A DNA stretch of 64,000 nucleotides from Paramecium sonneborni (GCA_905182985.1 CAJJDN010000028.1:285090-349089); one strand, 5' to 3'. Counted from the first letter of the stretch, positions 11,368 through 24,094 are shown. Notes: generated from the sequence alone by a model not told the origin. Made by a program: numbers and translations.

Positions 11368-12708
11368 TCATAATCTTTTAAAGTTGCAACTAATTTCACA
11401 GATTGGACAAAAATAATGATTATCAACTTAGCAGCTTTGATTGCCATCTCTTGAAATAAATACAAAATTGCAATTAACTAAACTACATTAAAATATAGGC
11501 AAAGAAGCATTTCTTAAAGTTCTAATTAGTTCAGATAGTTGTTTTTGATAAATGATTAATAAATAGTTTTGTAATATAGTATTAAATACTTTTAATTTAT
11601 TAAGGGGCATTAATTATTTTTATTAGGATTAATATTAAACTTTTTTTTTTTTAATCAACGCATCTATTAACAGCTCTTGGATTTGATTAAAATTTATTTA
11701 CGAAATGCAGTCATGCTAGTCGAAACATCTTTGATTTATTTTTAATATACTTACAATTAATTATTTTGATTTTTTATGCTCTCTATAGTTATCAATAACA
11801 ATCTTTTTTATTCTTCACTACTATTTAATTAAATTCTAAAATAGTTTTATAATTTTTACTTAAATTAATTTGTTTGATTTTATAAATCTTCTTTTAAGTC
11901 ATTTAGTTTAAAAATTTAAGATTTACTATCATCTTAAATTTATTATAGTTGAGTTATTTTTGTAAGCAAATTCTAATTTTCATTCTTTAATTATTAATTT
12001 TCTTTATTAATTTTATTAGTTTAATTAGTTTAATTAGAATACCTAAATTATTAATTAAAATTACATGCTTATTTAGTTCAATTGGTCAGTCTTATTTAAA
12101 TTCTCTAATTACAATTATTATATTAATTAATTCATTTTCATTTTTTCATTACTAATTTAATATGTTTAAATTACAAATGTTCTTTTGTTAAATTTTATAT
12201 TTTAATCTATAAATCTCGTATTTATTTTTCTTAATTTTATAATTCTTTTCTATAATTAGAAATAATTTATACTTTAAATCTTAAATTTCTTTAATCATTT
12301 GAGAATTTTGTAACTCTAATTGTTCCTTTTCTTGTTTTACTCTTATATTCTCATTAATTTATTATTAAAGATCATTCTATTAAGTTTAGGGCTATAATTA
12401 CCTATTATTATTAAATAAATATTATAATACTTTCTGGGATATGACAATACTTTTTTAAAAGGAATCTATCTTTTACTCATTATTTTTAAAATATTGAATA
12501 CATTTTCATTTAAGTTTCCAGTATAACGTTTATTATTTTCAAGAAAAAAATAAACTTCATAATTGTCATCAAGTTTGCTTTAAATCCATGTCTTACAATC
12601 TTAAAGTGTTGTATTCTTATTAATTTTGTATGTTTTAATTGACTAATGTTAAGGTAAATCTAAATCATAAAAAGTAATAATAAAGGTTTCTTAAAATATT
12701 TGACTCAT
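11368..12708 (-). CDS. Coiled-coil protein with C-terminal IBR-like zinc module (copy B)
   Basis: ATG at 12708, TGA at 11368-11370. Six introns of 29, 23, 23, 22, 24 and 26 nt leave 1194 nt, or 397 residues. The N-terminal half is nearly identical to the gene at 2837-4588, but about 340 bp of the Gln/Asn linker is missing. The C-terminal half differs: a degenerate CFDQHDC where the relatives have KCGHYF, no clear AKCxxC, then QCSLVNCNFVF and FCPICEISC close to the end. The first zinc site may therefore be weakened while the IBR-like half is kept. A truncated duplicate at 10239-11203 is a contig overlap. Confidence 0.7.
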
Positions 12709-12879
12709 GTCTTCTATTAAATAAAAATAAAAATTAAATTATAATTTCTTATATTTTTTATTTAATAATGATTGATAAAATTATTTATTATTCTATCACA
12801 ATGAAATCTTAGTTTCCATATTAGAATGTATTATTTTATAATGATTTATCAATAATTGAATATATAGATTTCATAATTT

Positions 12880-13199
12880 TCAACGAATTTTTTTTTAGAA
12901 TTACGTTTTCTTATTATTATAATTAATTTATTTAATTAGTTTATTACTATATTTTCTAATCTATCTAATAAATAACATTTTTAGTTTAATTATTTATTCT
13001 GGTTCATCTTCGAATAATTAATATATTGATGGAAATTTAATTTTATATTATTGAATAATTTTTTGATCTAATTTATTCATTATCAATATCACAGTTATTA
13101 AATTTCTGATTTTTATAAATTTATTGATTTTACTCTTTATTTTTGTTTTTTTTTCTTACTAAATTTTAGATTTCAAGGAAATTAAGGAGATTTATTAAT
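12880..13199 (-). pseudogene. 5'-truncated gene fragment of unknown family
   Basis: Reading leftwards from about 13199 there is an open, Lys/Gln-rich frame that continues through a likely 25-nt intron (GTGATATT...AATTAG) and ends at TGA 12880-12882. It has a coding look (for example YQLFEDEPEQIIKLKM). There is no start: at about 13199 it abuts the 3' fragment of the coiled-coil gene on the opposite strand. It is probably a gene remnant created by rearrangement of this cluster. I do not recognise the family. Confidence 0.4.
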
Positions 13200-13436
13200 T
13201 ATGTTCCAAATTCTCAAAAATTAAAAAGTAGTATTTTAAATAATGAACCTATATAAAGAGATAGATGTAAATCAGAATTTGATGAGTTAAATGTATAAAT
13301 TGTAAATATAATAAAGGTTTCTGGGACAAGTGTTTATGGTAAAGAATTTTAATCAATAAAATAAATACCAGATAGATAAAATTAAAGATATAAATTATTT
13401 AAACATAAACCAATAGATAAATATTCTGATATTTGA
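13200..13436 (+). pseudogene. 3' fragment of the coiled-coil gene at 647-1760
   Basis: This segment is very similar to 1527-1760, with a few substitutions (for example GGT for GAT). It ends at the equivalent TGA at 13434-13436. Everything upstream of the Tyr-Val-Pro codons is missing and replaced by the unrelated fragment at 12880-13199. It marks the left end of a segment copied together with the 3' half of the neighbouring zinc-module gene. Confidence 0.6.
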
Positions 13437-13475
13437 TAATACTAATTCTATATAATATTATTAAAGCTTATTTTA

Positions 13476-14899
13476 TCATTTCATCTGATCTTTTTACAAT
13501 CGTCTTGGATAGATCATTATGAGCTCACTATATTAAGTTTAAGAAAGTGGTGCCTATTGTTAATTATTTAAAACACAATATGTTAAACAATTGGGGCAGA
13601 ATGCTGGCTTTTACTAATAATAAATTCCAACTGATCTTTATTACCAAACACAATAGAAATCACAATTTAATGTTGAACATTTTACCAGTTTTCCTCTTAT
13701 ATTTAATTTTCTTTCTAAATCAGATAAAAATAATTAAAATTCTGATTAATTTTTTGTTTGTAAGTAAGTTTCTCCGTAAGATTAAATTAATAAACATAAT
13801 TTTGATTAAAGTGGCATTAAACATTAGTTGCACTTTGCTAATTGTTTTTTCATCAATGCCTATTGTACTAAGTCTTCAATTTGAGAATAACTAAAGTAAT
13901 GACCACACTTATTTTTATAATTTTCTTATTTTTAAACTTTAATTTAATTATATTATATACATTAAGTAGAGTATTAGGATTATTATATTAATTAAGATTA
14001 TATTCTGGAATTTTATTATTATTATAAATTTCCAACTTAAAATTCCTATTTTCTTTCTACTTAGTATTATTGATCTTAATTTTAATATTTCATTTAAAAT
14101 TAATTTTTATATTATTATAAATCTCTATTTAATGATTCGATTTATTATTAAGATTGAAACTTAATGTCTTAAATTTATTTTAATAAATTTTAATTTTCAT
14201 TCTTTAATTTTTAATTCTCTTCCTAAAGCTCATTAGATTGTTTTTCAAGTTAGAATTATCTTAATCCCCTTGTCATTTTATTGTTTCTTATCCTAATGAA
14301 TTATATTAAATTACTTAATATTTGAGTTATCACTTTGAAATTTACTATTTTATTACTCTTAACTATTTTTCAATTCTTCTTCCAAAATTAGTTCAAAACT
14401 TTCTAGAATTTTTTCTTTATAAATTCTCAATTAGATATCGCTTTTTTCCATTAAATTTATCACTTTATCAATTAGACCACATTATTTTGATTTAAAAAAA
14501 TCAATCATGGCATAATATAATTAATCATCATTTTTGAAATTTTTTTTTTTATTTTTATTGAATATCTTGAATAAATCTGTCTTTATGAATAAACTTATTT
14601 ATAAATTCAGTAATTTAATTTTTATTTATTGTTTTATTTCCCTTATCTAAAAAATAAATTTTTAAACATTCTGAATATTCTAATTTAGTAATGTCAATTA
14701 TTTCTGCATTCATATTATATAGTTCAAAGTCTGGTTTATTATATTTATTTCTCAAGAAATTAATAATATTTTCTAAAGCCTATAAATTTTCTATTTTATA
14801 TAAAATATCAGAACTATTAATGTCATCTAAGTTATATAATTTAATATGTTAATTCTATTATTAGATGTTTATTATTTCTGTATTTTCTTAATGTTACAT
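13476..14899 (-). CDS. Coiled-coil protein with C-terminal IBR-like zinc module (copy C), one apparent frameshift
   Basis: ATG at 14899, TGA at 13476-13478, with one clear 22-nt intron. The N-terminal ~190 residues are unlike copies A and B and lack the ubiquitin-like start. From the coiled coil onward it nearly matches copy A, including KCGHYF, AKCNQC, KCSTLNCDFYC and FCPNC. The last ~16 residues differ. Relative to A it has a 21-nt in-frame insertion (14038-14058 region). The frame shifts by one base at a run of 11 T (14540-14550 on the plus strand). One fewer base restores a continuous frame of 467 codons, so a homopolymer sequencing error is likely, though a true mutation is possible. Confidence 0.65.
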
Positions 14900-15078
14900 T
14901 ATTTATTTATTAAGAAGCTATGTAATTTATAATTAAATTATTTAAAATTATAATAATGATTATTGAATTATCATAGCATATGAATAATAAATGAATTAAG
15001 AACTTAGATATATATTTTAAAAATAAATTAATTATAATAATAGCACTATCAATGATTTTGATAAATTAATTTTATAAA

Positions 15079-16110
15079 ATGTCAGATGCCTATGGGAGAG
15101 CTTAAAAATCTTTTTAACATTAAAGTACTCTGAAATAAGATATCAGTTCTGTTGATGTGTCTTTGGATCCTTATCGATTTTATCGACCTATTCTAAGAGT
15201 ATAAACATCTTTAGAAAAAATTGTGTAACATTAAGATAAACCTTGTTCACCAATTCCATATCGTATGTATATTTTATAATTTGATTAGAAATACAATCAT
15301 CATATGATGGATAAGAGATGTGTTACTTGATGAATAGTCAGAATAAATTCTCATTTAATAATTCATTAGATAGCAAATTATGGTTTCAAAGACCTTAAGA
15401 TATTTAAAACTCATAATGTAAATAATTAGTAAATATTCCAATTTTATTTACTTCTCCTAGAGCATCTTAAACAAATTAAAATGAAAAAGAACAGTAGAAA
15501 TAAAATCAATCTAGATCTTAAAATATACATTTTTTAAAAGAATAGCTTAAGTTTTTTAAGGAAGATTCAGTCTTAAGTGAAGAAATAAATCATAGTGAAG
15601 AAAGCAGTATAGAATTAAAAAGAAAAAATAAGAATAAAATTACAAGTAAACGAAGAAAAAAGCATACAAGTGATAGTTCAGAATCTTTTAGAATCACTAA
15701 AAAAAAAAAGATATCTAAGGTTAATGATACTAAAAATATTACAAAGAATTATTCTAAAGCTATAATTTCCTATATTTCAAATAATCCTTTAATTGTGTAA
15801 AAAGTAATGCAAAAAAATAGATATGATGATTTAGTCAATTTTCTAAAAAACAAAAAAAATTCAATGACTAATATAAAATAACTAAGAGATTTATGGGTTA
15901 ATAGTGGTAAAAATGCAGAATATAATAGAGTATTTAGAATAATAAGGTAATTGATATGAATTATTTAGTTAATTATTCTTAAAGACATAAGCAGTCTCTT
16001 ATGTATACAATTCTAGAATTTCTAATACTTAATGGCATCTTAAATACAGGTTTAATCTTTTAAGAGCTTTGAAAGAACCTGAAAATTTTAAATTTATAAA
16101 AGATATTTGA
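15079..16110 (+). CDS. Uncharacterised basic protein
   Basis: ATG 15079 to TGA 16108-16110, with introns 15263-15288 (26 nt) and 15947-15968 (22 nt), leaves exactly 328 codons. The middle is highly charged with a lysine/arginine block (KRRKKHTS, then KKKKISK) that could be a nuclear-localisation signal. The C-terminal ~150 residues look folded and helical (for example YDDLVNFLKNKK and QLRDLWVNSGKN). I do not recognise the domain. It starts 180 bp from the oppositely oriented zinc-module gene at 14899. Confidence 0.65.
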
Positions 16111-16181
16111 AGTAACCAATCTAATGACATTTTCAAATATATATATAATATAATTATTGATCAATAATTATTTATAATAAA

Positions 16182-17720
16182 TCACAATCTCCTTATTAAG
16201 AGTCTGATAATATTTTTTCTATTATTCAATTTTTCATCTTATGTTTTTCCACATTAATCTAACAAGTTACTCAAAATTATCTTCATTTTTAATTTAAATG
16301 AATCATCAGATTGAGTAACATTCCTTATAAACTCTTAAGATATATTCATAATAAGAAATTCTGGATTTTAAATCTCGTTTGTTAATTATAAATCAGACAA
16401 TTTTAATCCATATTTAAATTACAGTTTAATTAATTCTTACTCAAAATCTCCTCTATATTATTAAAATTAAAAATTATTGATTAAATCTTTAAATAAGTCA
16501 TCAAAATAAGGATTAGTTATTTAATTGTTAATTTCTTTTTTAATTGATTCTATTAAATTTTAGTCATGAAGAAATCTTTCTATTATTATATTTAAAGCAT
16601 TTTCTTTATTTTCTAATGGTATTAAGTGTTGACTAAATAATTTTTATAATAATGTTTCAAGTATAATATCTGATAATTATCCTTATTAAAATTTTTCAAT
16701 TTATTGAACAAAATTCATGACTAAATTTAATAAAATTTAATACTTTTACTAAAATTGTTTGAAGAATCAATAATACCTTTTATTTTAACCTTTTAAATAT
16801 CAAAAAATTTTTATTCAAAATCTATATTCCCTGAATTTTTTAAAAACTTAACTATTCCCGTAATTTCTTCAAAAAAATATAATACTTCATTTTCAAATTG
16901 CATATCATTTGGAATTTTTTCAAGAATAGTTTTAATTAACTAAAACTTGCTTTTCTAAAAAATAAGCCAATCAATAAAATACATTAATTTCCTACTATGA
17001 TCTAAAATTTTCTTATCCTTAATTTTCAAAATACAGATAAACAAAATAAGCTAAAGGTTTATCATATAGAAGTAAACTATAAATAATTTGTAAATTTTCT
17101 GATTCTAAAACAATTTCTCCAAATAATTACATAAGACTATTATCTTCTTCAATAGAGAAATTAAGTTATTTTAATTTTTCAGTCATTTCTTAAGGTACAA
17201 TTTTATAATCACAAAATTATACATAAAGCATAATAAATGAAATCCAATCTTATTTAGATTCTTCAATAATAGATTCCAAATCACCTTATAAAATTTTATT
17301 GATTTTATTTAAAATAGGATCATCATATTATTTTAAGTTTTCTTTTACTCGTTTGAAACTTTCTTCAATTTATTATGAATTATGTTTAGGGAAAAAATTG
17401 TGTTTTTTTATTGCTTCAAATGTATTGCGGGATAATTTTTATTCAAAATTTTGTATGCATTCATGAACTTAACCATTTCTTAATAAATCAAGAGGGAGTT
17501 TAGAATTGCAAAATTAAGGTTATTTTTATACCCATTATTTAAATCTATATCCCAAAAATTCGTTATTATTTTTCCATATTTTGATCAATAATAAAATTAA
17601 ATAGCGATCATTTTAAGCATTTTAACTGCTAGATACTATCATTTCATCTAAATATTATTCATCAAACTTATTTTTATGCTTTTTTGCAATTTCAATCAGA
17701 TGAAGTAAACTTTAATTCAT
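16182..17720 (-). CDS. Large helical protein, function unknown
   Basis: ATG at 17720, TGA at 16182-16184; introns of 28 and 23 nt leave 496 codons. The sequence is acidic and helical throughout, with repeated hydrophobic/charged spacing such as LLRNGQVHECIQNFEQKL and YFDDLFKDLINNF. It could be an alpha-solenoid, but I can define no repeat. No transmembrane segment or signal peptide is seen. It lies about 100 bp downstream of the SAM/FHA gene on the same strand. Confidence 0.6.
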
Positions 17721-17821
17721 AATTTTAAATAATAATAAAAATTATTAAAAATCATGAAAAAGTTTTAAATAAAATGATAGAACATATAAAAAATCATTCC
17801 GGTTCTATAATAAGAATATAT

Positions 17822-19344
17822 TCAGCAATTTTAATGACTCTCCTTCTACTTAAAGGTACAATCTATGATTAAACTCCAGATTTGCTTAATCTCATCCAAG
17901 TTCTATTTAAATCTAAATTAATACCCACTAGAAGTTTTTTAATCTTCAATACTTAGTCCTTCATTAGTGAATTCTAATAATGCATGATCATATGCCATAG
18001 TCTAATCACCAAAAGTTTAGGATCCAATCATTTTAGATTTCCCATTTAATAAAGTAAATTAAACAGATCCCATTTAAGATGCTAAAACTATATTACATTC
18101 TAAAATAATTAAAATTTAATATTTTACATTATCCATTAACTTAAAGAGTTTAAATTATTACTTCTGTTGCTCCCATCTAAATAATATAACCTTGCATAAT
18201 TTAAGTTTTAGTTTCTAAAAGAATAAATGTACCTATTAAACTTCCTCTATCTTATAAATAAAACTATTTTTCTTTATAAGTTAACTAGATTTAAAAAAAT
18301 TAAATTACCCAAACATGAGTCCTACTAACAGATTCATGGTTTAATTAGATATCATTTTCTGGATTTCTTCCTATTGTAGCATTTTTAGTAATTAATTTTT
18401 TTTATGTTGGTAATCCTTCTTTTTTTATTTTAATATTTAACTAATTTTTATGTGTATTTGGTGATTAAATTTAATATTATTATTATTATAGTGTTTTTGG
18501 TGATTAAATTGAATATTACTATTATTATAACTTTTAATTATTTTATGGGAATTCTTAAGAGTCTTTTTTTTCTTATTTATCAAATCTAGGTGTTCCGAAT
18601 TAAGGTAAATAATAATCAGATTCTTATAATTGTTATTTCTAAGGACTTTATATAATAGGCTTTTAAATTGGTTACATTTATAATTAGGCAAATATGTTCT
18701 CATTTAAAAAATATACTTACTTTTTTATTGCTTTATTAAACTTATCTAGCTAAGTCTTCTTCAGTTATTTTTGATTAAGATTTTTGAACAGGTAAAATGA
18801 ATTATTTTTTTTATCTTGCTCCTGGAGATGGAAGTGGTTCAATTGGAATCTATCCCATGGTTGTTTTTTCATCTATTTCCATTTCATATTCATGTCTTGA
18901 TTATAATATTTTATCTTGAATGTCTTTCAAAGGTAATCTATCTTATTAAGGTATTTCAACTCTAGGAGAAGAAATAGATTGAACTTCCATAAAAGTTTGA
19001 ACCATTTTCGGAGCAATTTCATTTTTTATATGTGTTTTACAATAATTTGTGAATTCTTTCAAACCAATTTGAATCCCTGTATTTTATGGTTAATTATATT
19101 TACATTATAAAAGTTTCTTTCTTTATAATGGAGATTAGACTCCTATATCTAAAAGATCTTGATCTGTTAATATCTCTAAACATGAACCATCAACACATTC
19201 ATTAACTAAAATCTAATTTAAATCATTACCAAAATAAGTATCCAATTAACTATATCCAATATATTTCAACCACACTAGCACTTCTTATGTAGTCCATTTT
19301 TTAGGTGGTTTAGGTAATAAACGAAATAAATCATCATAATCCAT
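17822..19344 (-). CDS. SAM and FHA domain protein
   Basis: ATG at 19344, TGA at 17822-17824. Introns of 22 nt (ending GAG) and 28 nt leave 491 codons. Residues ~15-80 are a SAM domain (KWTTQEVLVWLKYIGY ... LLDIGVQSPLQRKKLL), usually for protein-protein assembly. After a long Gln-rich linker comes an FHA domain with the phosphothreonine-binding core GRNPEND, NHESVSRTHVWV and a DRGSLIGT turn. A second, weaker FHA-like stretch follows (MIGSQTFG ... YDHALLEF). The extreme C-terminus is uncertain because an alternative splice would extend it. SAM plus FHA suggests a phosphorylation-dependent scaffold; its partners are unknown. Confidence 0.7.
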
Positions 19345-19438
19345 TGATCGTTAAAATACAAAAAATTGAATATTATAATTACATAAACTATAAATTTACA
19401 AAAGTAATATGGTATTATTATATAAAACTAATAAATGA

Positions 19439-21340
19439 TCAAATAAGTAATTATTCTTCAATTAATGTAGTTAACTAATTTATTAAATTAGAATCTAATC
19501 TATTATCTTTAACAAACTTCTCTGCTAATTTTCTTGGTTGATCTCCTTAATAAATTGCAATTTTTTTAGTTATATTATTTTCTAAAGCAACATTTATATA
19601 CATTATTGGTTATTAAATTAATTTACTTATTTCTTCTTAATAAAGTTATTATTCAATATTTTTTCTCTTTTTTTAATAACAAGTTCCTTATGAAATGATA
19701 ATCTAATTTAATTATTTTTCTACTCTACCTTTCACCATTCTTTTTATAGCTTCTCTTTAATCTGGTAATGGAATTTAATCATTCATATTAGATAATTAAG
19801 ATTTATTTAGGTTTGGTTAAAATGAAGGAGTTTCTTCTTATTTTGGTGAAAGTACTTTCTTTTTATTTAAATGATATCTAGGACTAGTTTGAGTTGAATT
19901 AATCTTAGGTGAAAATGGACATTATTGTTTAATATTAGTATCAATTTCTTATTTTAATTATTCTTTTTTCATTTAATAATAGTGATCATAGTCAATCAAA
20001 TTGATTGGTTTTGTTTCTGTAATTTATGATTATACTCTTGCTCTATATTTATGTGCTAATTCATTCGTTTATGAATTAGATTTATTCTATTATAAAAATT
20101 ATTGATTAGAGTCTTATTCTTAAGACTTTTTGTTTTATTTTTTATACGTTAAATAATTTACATATAATTGATTAAATGACTTGGATATTATATCTTAATT
20201 TAAAATTATGACATTACCATCTTCAAATTCAACAAGATCATTTTTATAATATTTTGGAAATTGAATACTATAATTATTATGATATTTAGGCAGTAATTAG
20301 AAATCTACATGAAAACCTTACATAGCCAATAAGAAAGTTAATAAATTTCTGGATAAAATAAGATCTAATTCATCAGGACATTGTAAGACTCTGAATATAG
20401 TGAAAACAATATTATCTTAATTGTTATGATCATAAGTTTAATATGGAGCAAATCCAAGATGATCTAAAGTTATAGCTAATTCATCAATAGTCAATAAACA
20501 CAAATCATTTTCAATTTCAAACTTAAAGTCAATTTTATTTAGATTTTCATCTAAATGATCTAATGTCCAAATTCTTGCATTAGTTATACTTTCATAAAAT
20601 TATTTAACAAAATGTCTAACTAAATGTTTTTCAGATCTTTGAGTTTAAGTAATAGTTTTAGGGGATGCAACAAGTATTTCTTAATAATTAAATTTGAATC
20701 TCTTAGGTTAAAAAGCTTCTTCATAAAGTCTATTGCTAATAGCATCTACTCTTTCAGGAGTATGCCTTTAAGATGTTCTTGTAGATTAGGGTTATATTTA
20801 AAAAGACTACGGAGTTTAACGGATTTCCTTCTATTTTGATAGTCTATCCCATACATTTTATGGATTATTCTCTTTATTACTTTTCCTGCTTTATTATTTT
20901 ATTTCTTTTGTTTAAGGTAAAAATGTCTAAGTTTATAAAGATTTTGGTGACATATAACGAGGAGAAGAACCAAAATAAGTTCCAATCTATTTACTTTTAT
21001 TGCTAATTGAAGGTTAGAATGAACATTATTATAATTCTAACTATTAATAATTCACCTTTAATTATTCTTTCTTTTATTGAAGTTCATTGTATTCTTCATT
21101 TAATCTTAAATGGATATTTGTTCTCCATTTAAGTTATTTTTATTCTGATTTACCTGTTTCAGCTTTCCGAATCAATTCTTCATATAAATCTTAATGTTTA
21201 TAAAGTTAAGGTTTAAATGATGAATGTGATTGAACAGTTTCCATTAGATTTTAATTCGTATAGAGAGGATATTTATATTCTTCAATAGATTAGTCTGTTA
21301 GTGGATTTATTGGTATATCACCTTTTGGTAATTATTTCAT
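19439..21340 (-). CDS. Intronless 633-residue protein, function unknown
   Basis: One open frame runs from ATG 21340 to TGA 19439-19441 with no intron. The N-terminal third is Gln/Lys-rich with a coiled-coil stretch. A central folded region (residues ~240-390) includes KHLVRHFVKQFYESI and LTIDELAITLDHLGF, the latter like an EF-hand helix but lacking a clear calcium loop. A CPFSPKIN motif seen in many ciliate proteins follows. The C-terminus (GDQPRKLAEKFVKDN then a helix) looks like a short ubiquitin- or partner-binding motif. I cannot assign a function. Confidence 0.6.
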
Positions 21341-21581
21341 TGAATCGTTAATAATTATATAATTACAAATTTTATTAATAAAAAATCAATTAATAAAAAT
21401 CGTTTAGCGAAAATCTCTCAAACAAACTTAAATTTTTCAACAAAATATAAATGATGATTTATAGATTATCAAGACAAAAATAATTTCAATAAAAAATATG
21501 ATTTACGTCCCCATAATAATTTAAAAATAATTCAATAAAAAATTTAGATAAATCTAAATAAATATTAATCTAATTTATTTA

Positions 21582-24094
21582 TCAAACAATCTCACAACCT
21601 TGAGAAAGAAGTATTTTTCTGGTAATTTCATTTTATTCATCAATATTGAATTCTAAATATAAAAGATTATAAGATTACTTTTTAAATATTAGTAATAATT
21701 TGATGCATAGGTTTCTGGTATATGTTTGGAATCCTCTTTTCTGGATACTCTGAAAACCTTAGTCAATAAGAATTAAACTATTCTTTCCCGATACAAAATC
21801 GAGATAAAAGTAAAAGCACAACAAGTAGGCACTCCTGCATATATTAACCATCCATAATTCCAGAACAATTTAATAAATAGATAGATTTTAATAGGAAAGA
21901 ATGAAAGAGAATATATTTTTAGCTAATGTCGCATAAGTGAAATAGTGAACTTTTTATCAATTGAATAGAGATGACTTATACTATATCGATCAAATAGGTA
22001 AATGTAACAGTTAAATATAAAAGTTATGATAGTTATAACTGGACATACATAAACTAAACATAAACCAACAGTCAAACTGTACATTGCATTACAAACTCTA
22101 CTTCTTTAAGGAAAGGTTGGAGGCGTCATTAAATTATTTAATTATCCTTAAAAAAACTACTTGTAATTTTTTTAAATTCTTCTTCTTAAAAAAACAAATC
22201 CCATATAACGAATATGAACTGTATGAAATATATGTTTAGTTATAATCTTATTTTAAGTTAGTGTAACTAAATCATAAACAGCTGCTGAAATAGTTTTACC
22301 ACTCCAAAGTTCAAATGTAAAAATGTAAGGCAAAAATGTTACAAGAAAATAATTAACTACTATTAAAACATGCATGAAGCTTCTTTCTAAATGAGCAAAT
22401 GTATTCTTCCTTGATTCTTTCTAATTTATAATTACCACTAAAATAGCAACTGTTGTAATTATTGGAACTGCCACTGTAAAAATATTTGTTAATACTCTTT
22501 AAGCAATAGATAATCTTCCATCATTCTTTTCAATCTTATATTCTGGATCATTCTTGTATAGATATATAAATTCATAAGCAGTCATTAATGCAGCACATGC
22601 AATTAACATCGTGATAGCACTTTTTACTTTAGCAGCTATTCTTTCTTAAGATCTAAAACCAATGTTTTCCCATAGCATACCATTAATTCTAAAAGATTTT
22701 TTGGCTACTAATTTATCAACTATTTTAGGATTTGGAATCATATTAAATTTAATCCTTAATTTATTATACCAAGGAATGTGAAAATTCTTTAAAATTAAGT
22801 AACTTATATTTGGATCATTGAATCTGATAATAACCTTATTACTAAATTCTAATGGTTCTAATTTGAGTTTACAAATATCTTAATTATTCATAGGGATATT
22901 ATTGATTTATAATCCTATGATTTATTTATGAATATCATCATTAACTTCTGATAATGACTTCATTAAATCACTTAATCTTTAAGATAATTATTCTTTAGTA
23001 TAATTTTTGTAAAGTTTGACTTAATCATCTTTATAAGTAATTATTTCTTTTTGCATCTCTAACTCTTTGATTTATTATGCTGTAATAACTAAATCTAATA
23101 AGATATTCTATCTTTTTTATTATAACTCTTTGATTTCATGAGTATTGTAAATATATACAATCTCTTCTATTTATGCATTATCCAATAATCTTTAAATAAT
23201 CAAATTAATTAATACTTATCCTAAGATGAAATAATTAAATTATTATTTCTTTACATACTCTCCTTTATGAGATTAATAATCTCTTATTAAGTTAATTTAG
23301 AATTAATTCTTCTAATATAAATTGAAGTCTTTGTTTCATTTTATTTATTGTAAGGATCCCTGTTCCAATATTAAAATTATCTTATTATATTTAGGATACT
23401 TACATATATGTAATGAGTAAATCATAAAAGAATGGCAAATGTAGATTGATTAAAAATATTAAAAAGGCAGATACTTAAAACCATTAATAATTTGAACCTT
23501 TTTCGTTATGCAAATATTCCTAAACTGTTACAATATCAATAAAGCCATATGAATATTAAAATTCACAAGTTCTACACAAATCGTTGTTATCAGTATCACA
23601 ATTTAATAAAGGAGTAGAATTACAAATTCGATGAATTTCTTTGATAAAAAATATTCCATAGATGCAAAAAACTATTATAAATACAACTAATTAAAATTTG
23701 ATTATTGTAAAATAGAGAGGAGCTGCTAAACCATATTCATCTACAGTTGCTTCATATAAATCTCCAAATAACCAATTAAAAGGGGATCGATGGAATTTTT
23801 TACTTATTTATAATAAACTATATATTACTTGCAGCATTCACAACACTCTTTTGTATAATGATCAAGTACATATTTATCAGGACAAAGATAATAAGCTTAC
23901 CTATGTATTTCTGCTTATTCCAATTTTGGTGGATAATTGTAATAATCATATTCATTCAAGTTTATAGCATCCAATATAGAATCACTGATTCGAGGAATTT
24001 CTTATTATTATTCAATATTCTTAGACTGATCTACTAATTGTCTCTCTTCACAATTAGATTCATCATTATTTGTTGCAATCTTCTGATTATGCAT
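21582..24094 (-). CDS. CSC1/TMEM63-like multi-pass membrane channel
   Basis: ATG at 24094, TGA at 21582-21584; introns of 26, 23, 26 and 26 nt leave 803 residues. Two or three transmembrane segments near the N-terminus (one beginning QLVVFIIVFCIYG) precede a long cytosolic loop containing VIIRFNDP and a C-terminal INGMLWENIGF block, then about six more hydrophobic spans (for example MLIACAALMTAYEFIYLY and FTVAVPIITTVAILVVII). Family size, the position of the loop and the WEN motif before the pore spans fit the CSC1/OSCA/TMEM63 family of mechanically or osmotically gated cation channels. Some other ciliate-specific multi-pass family remains possible. The spacer to 24276 is short and divergent. 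Confidence 0.6.
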
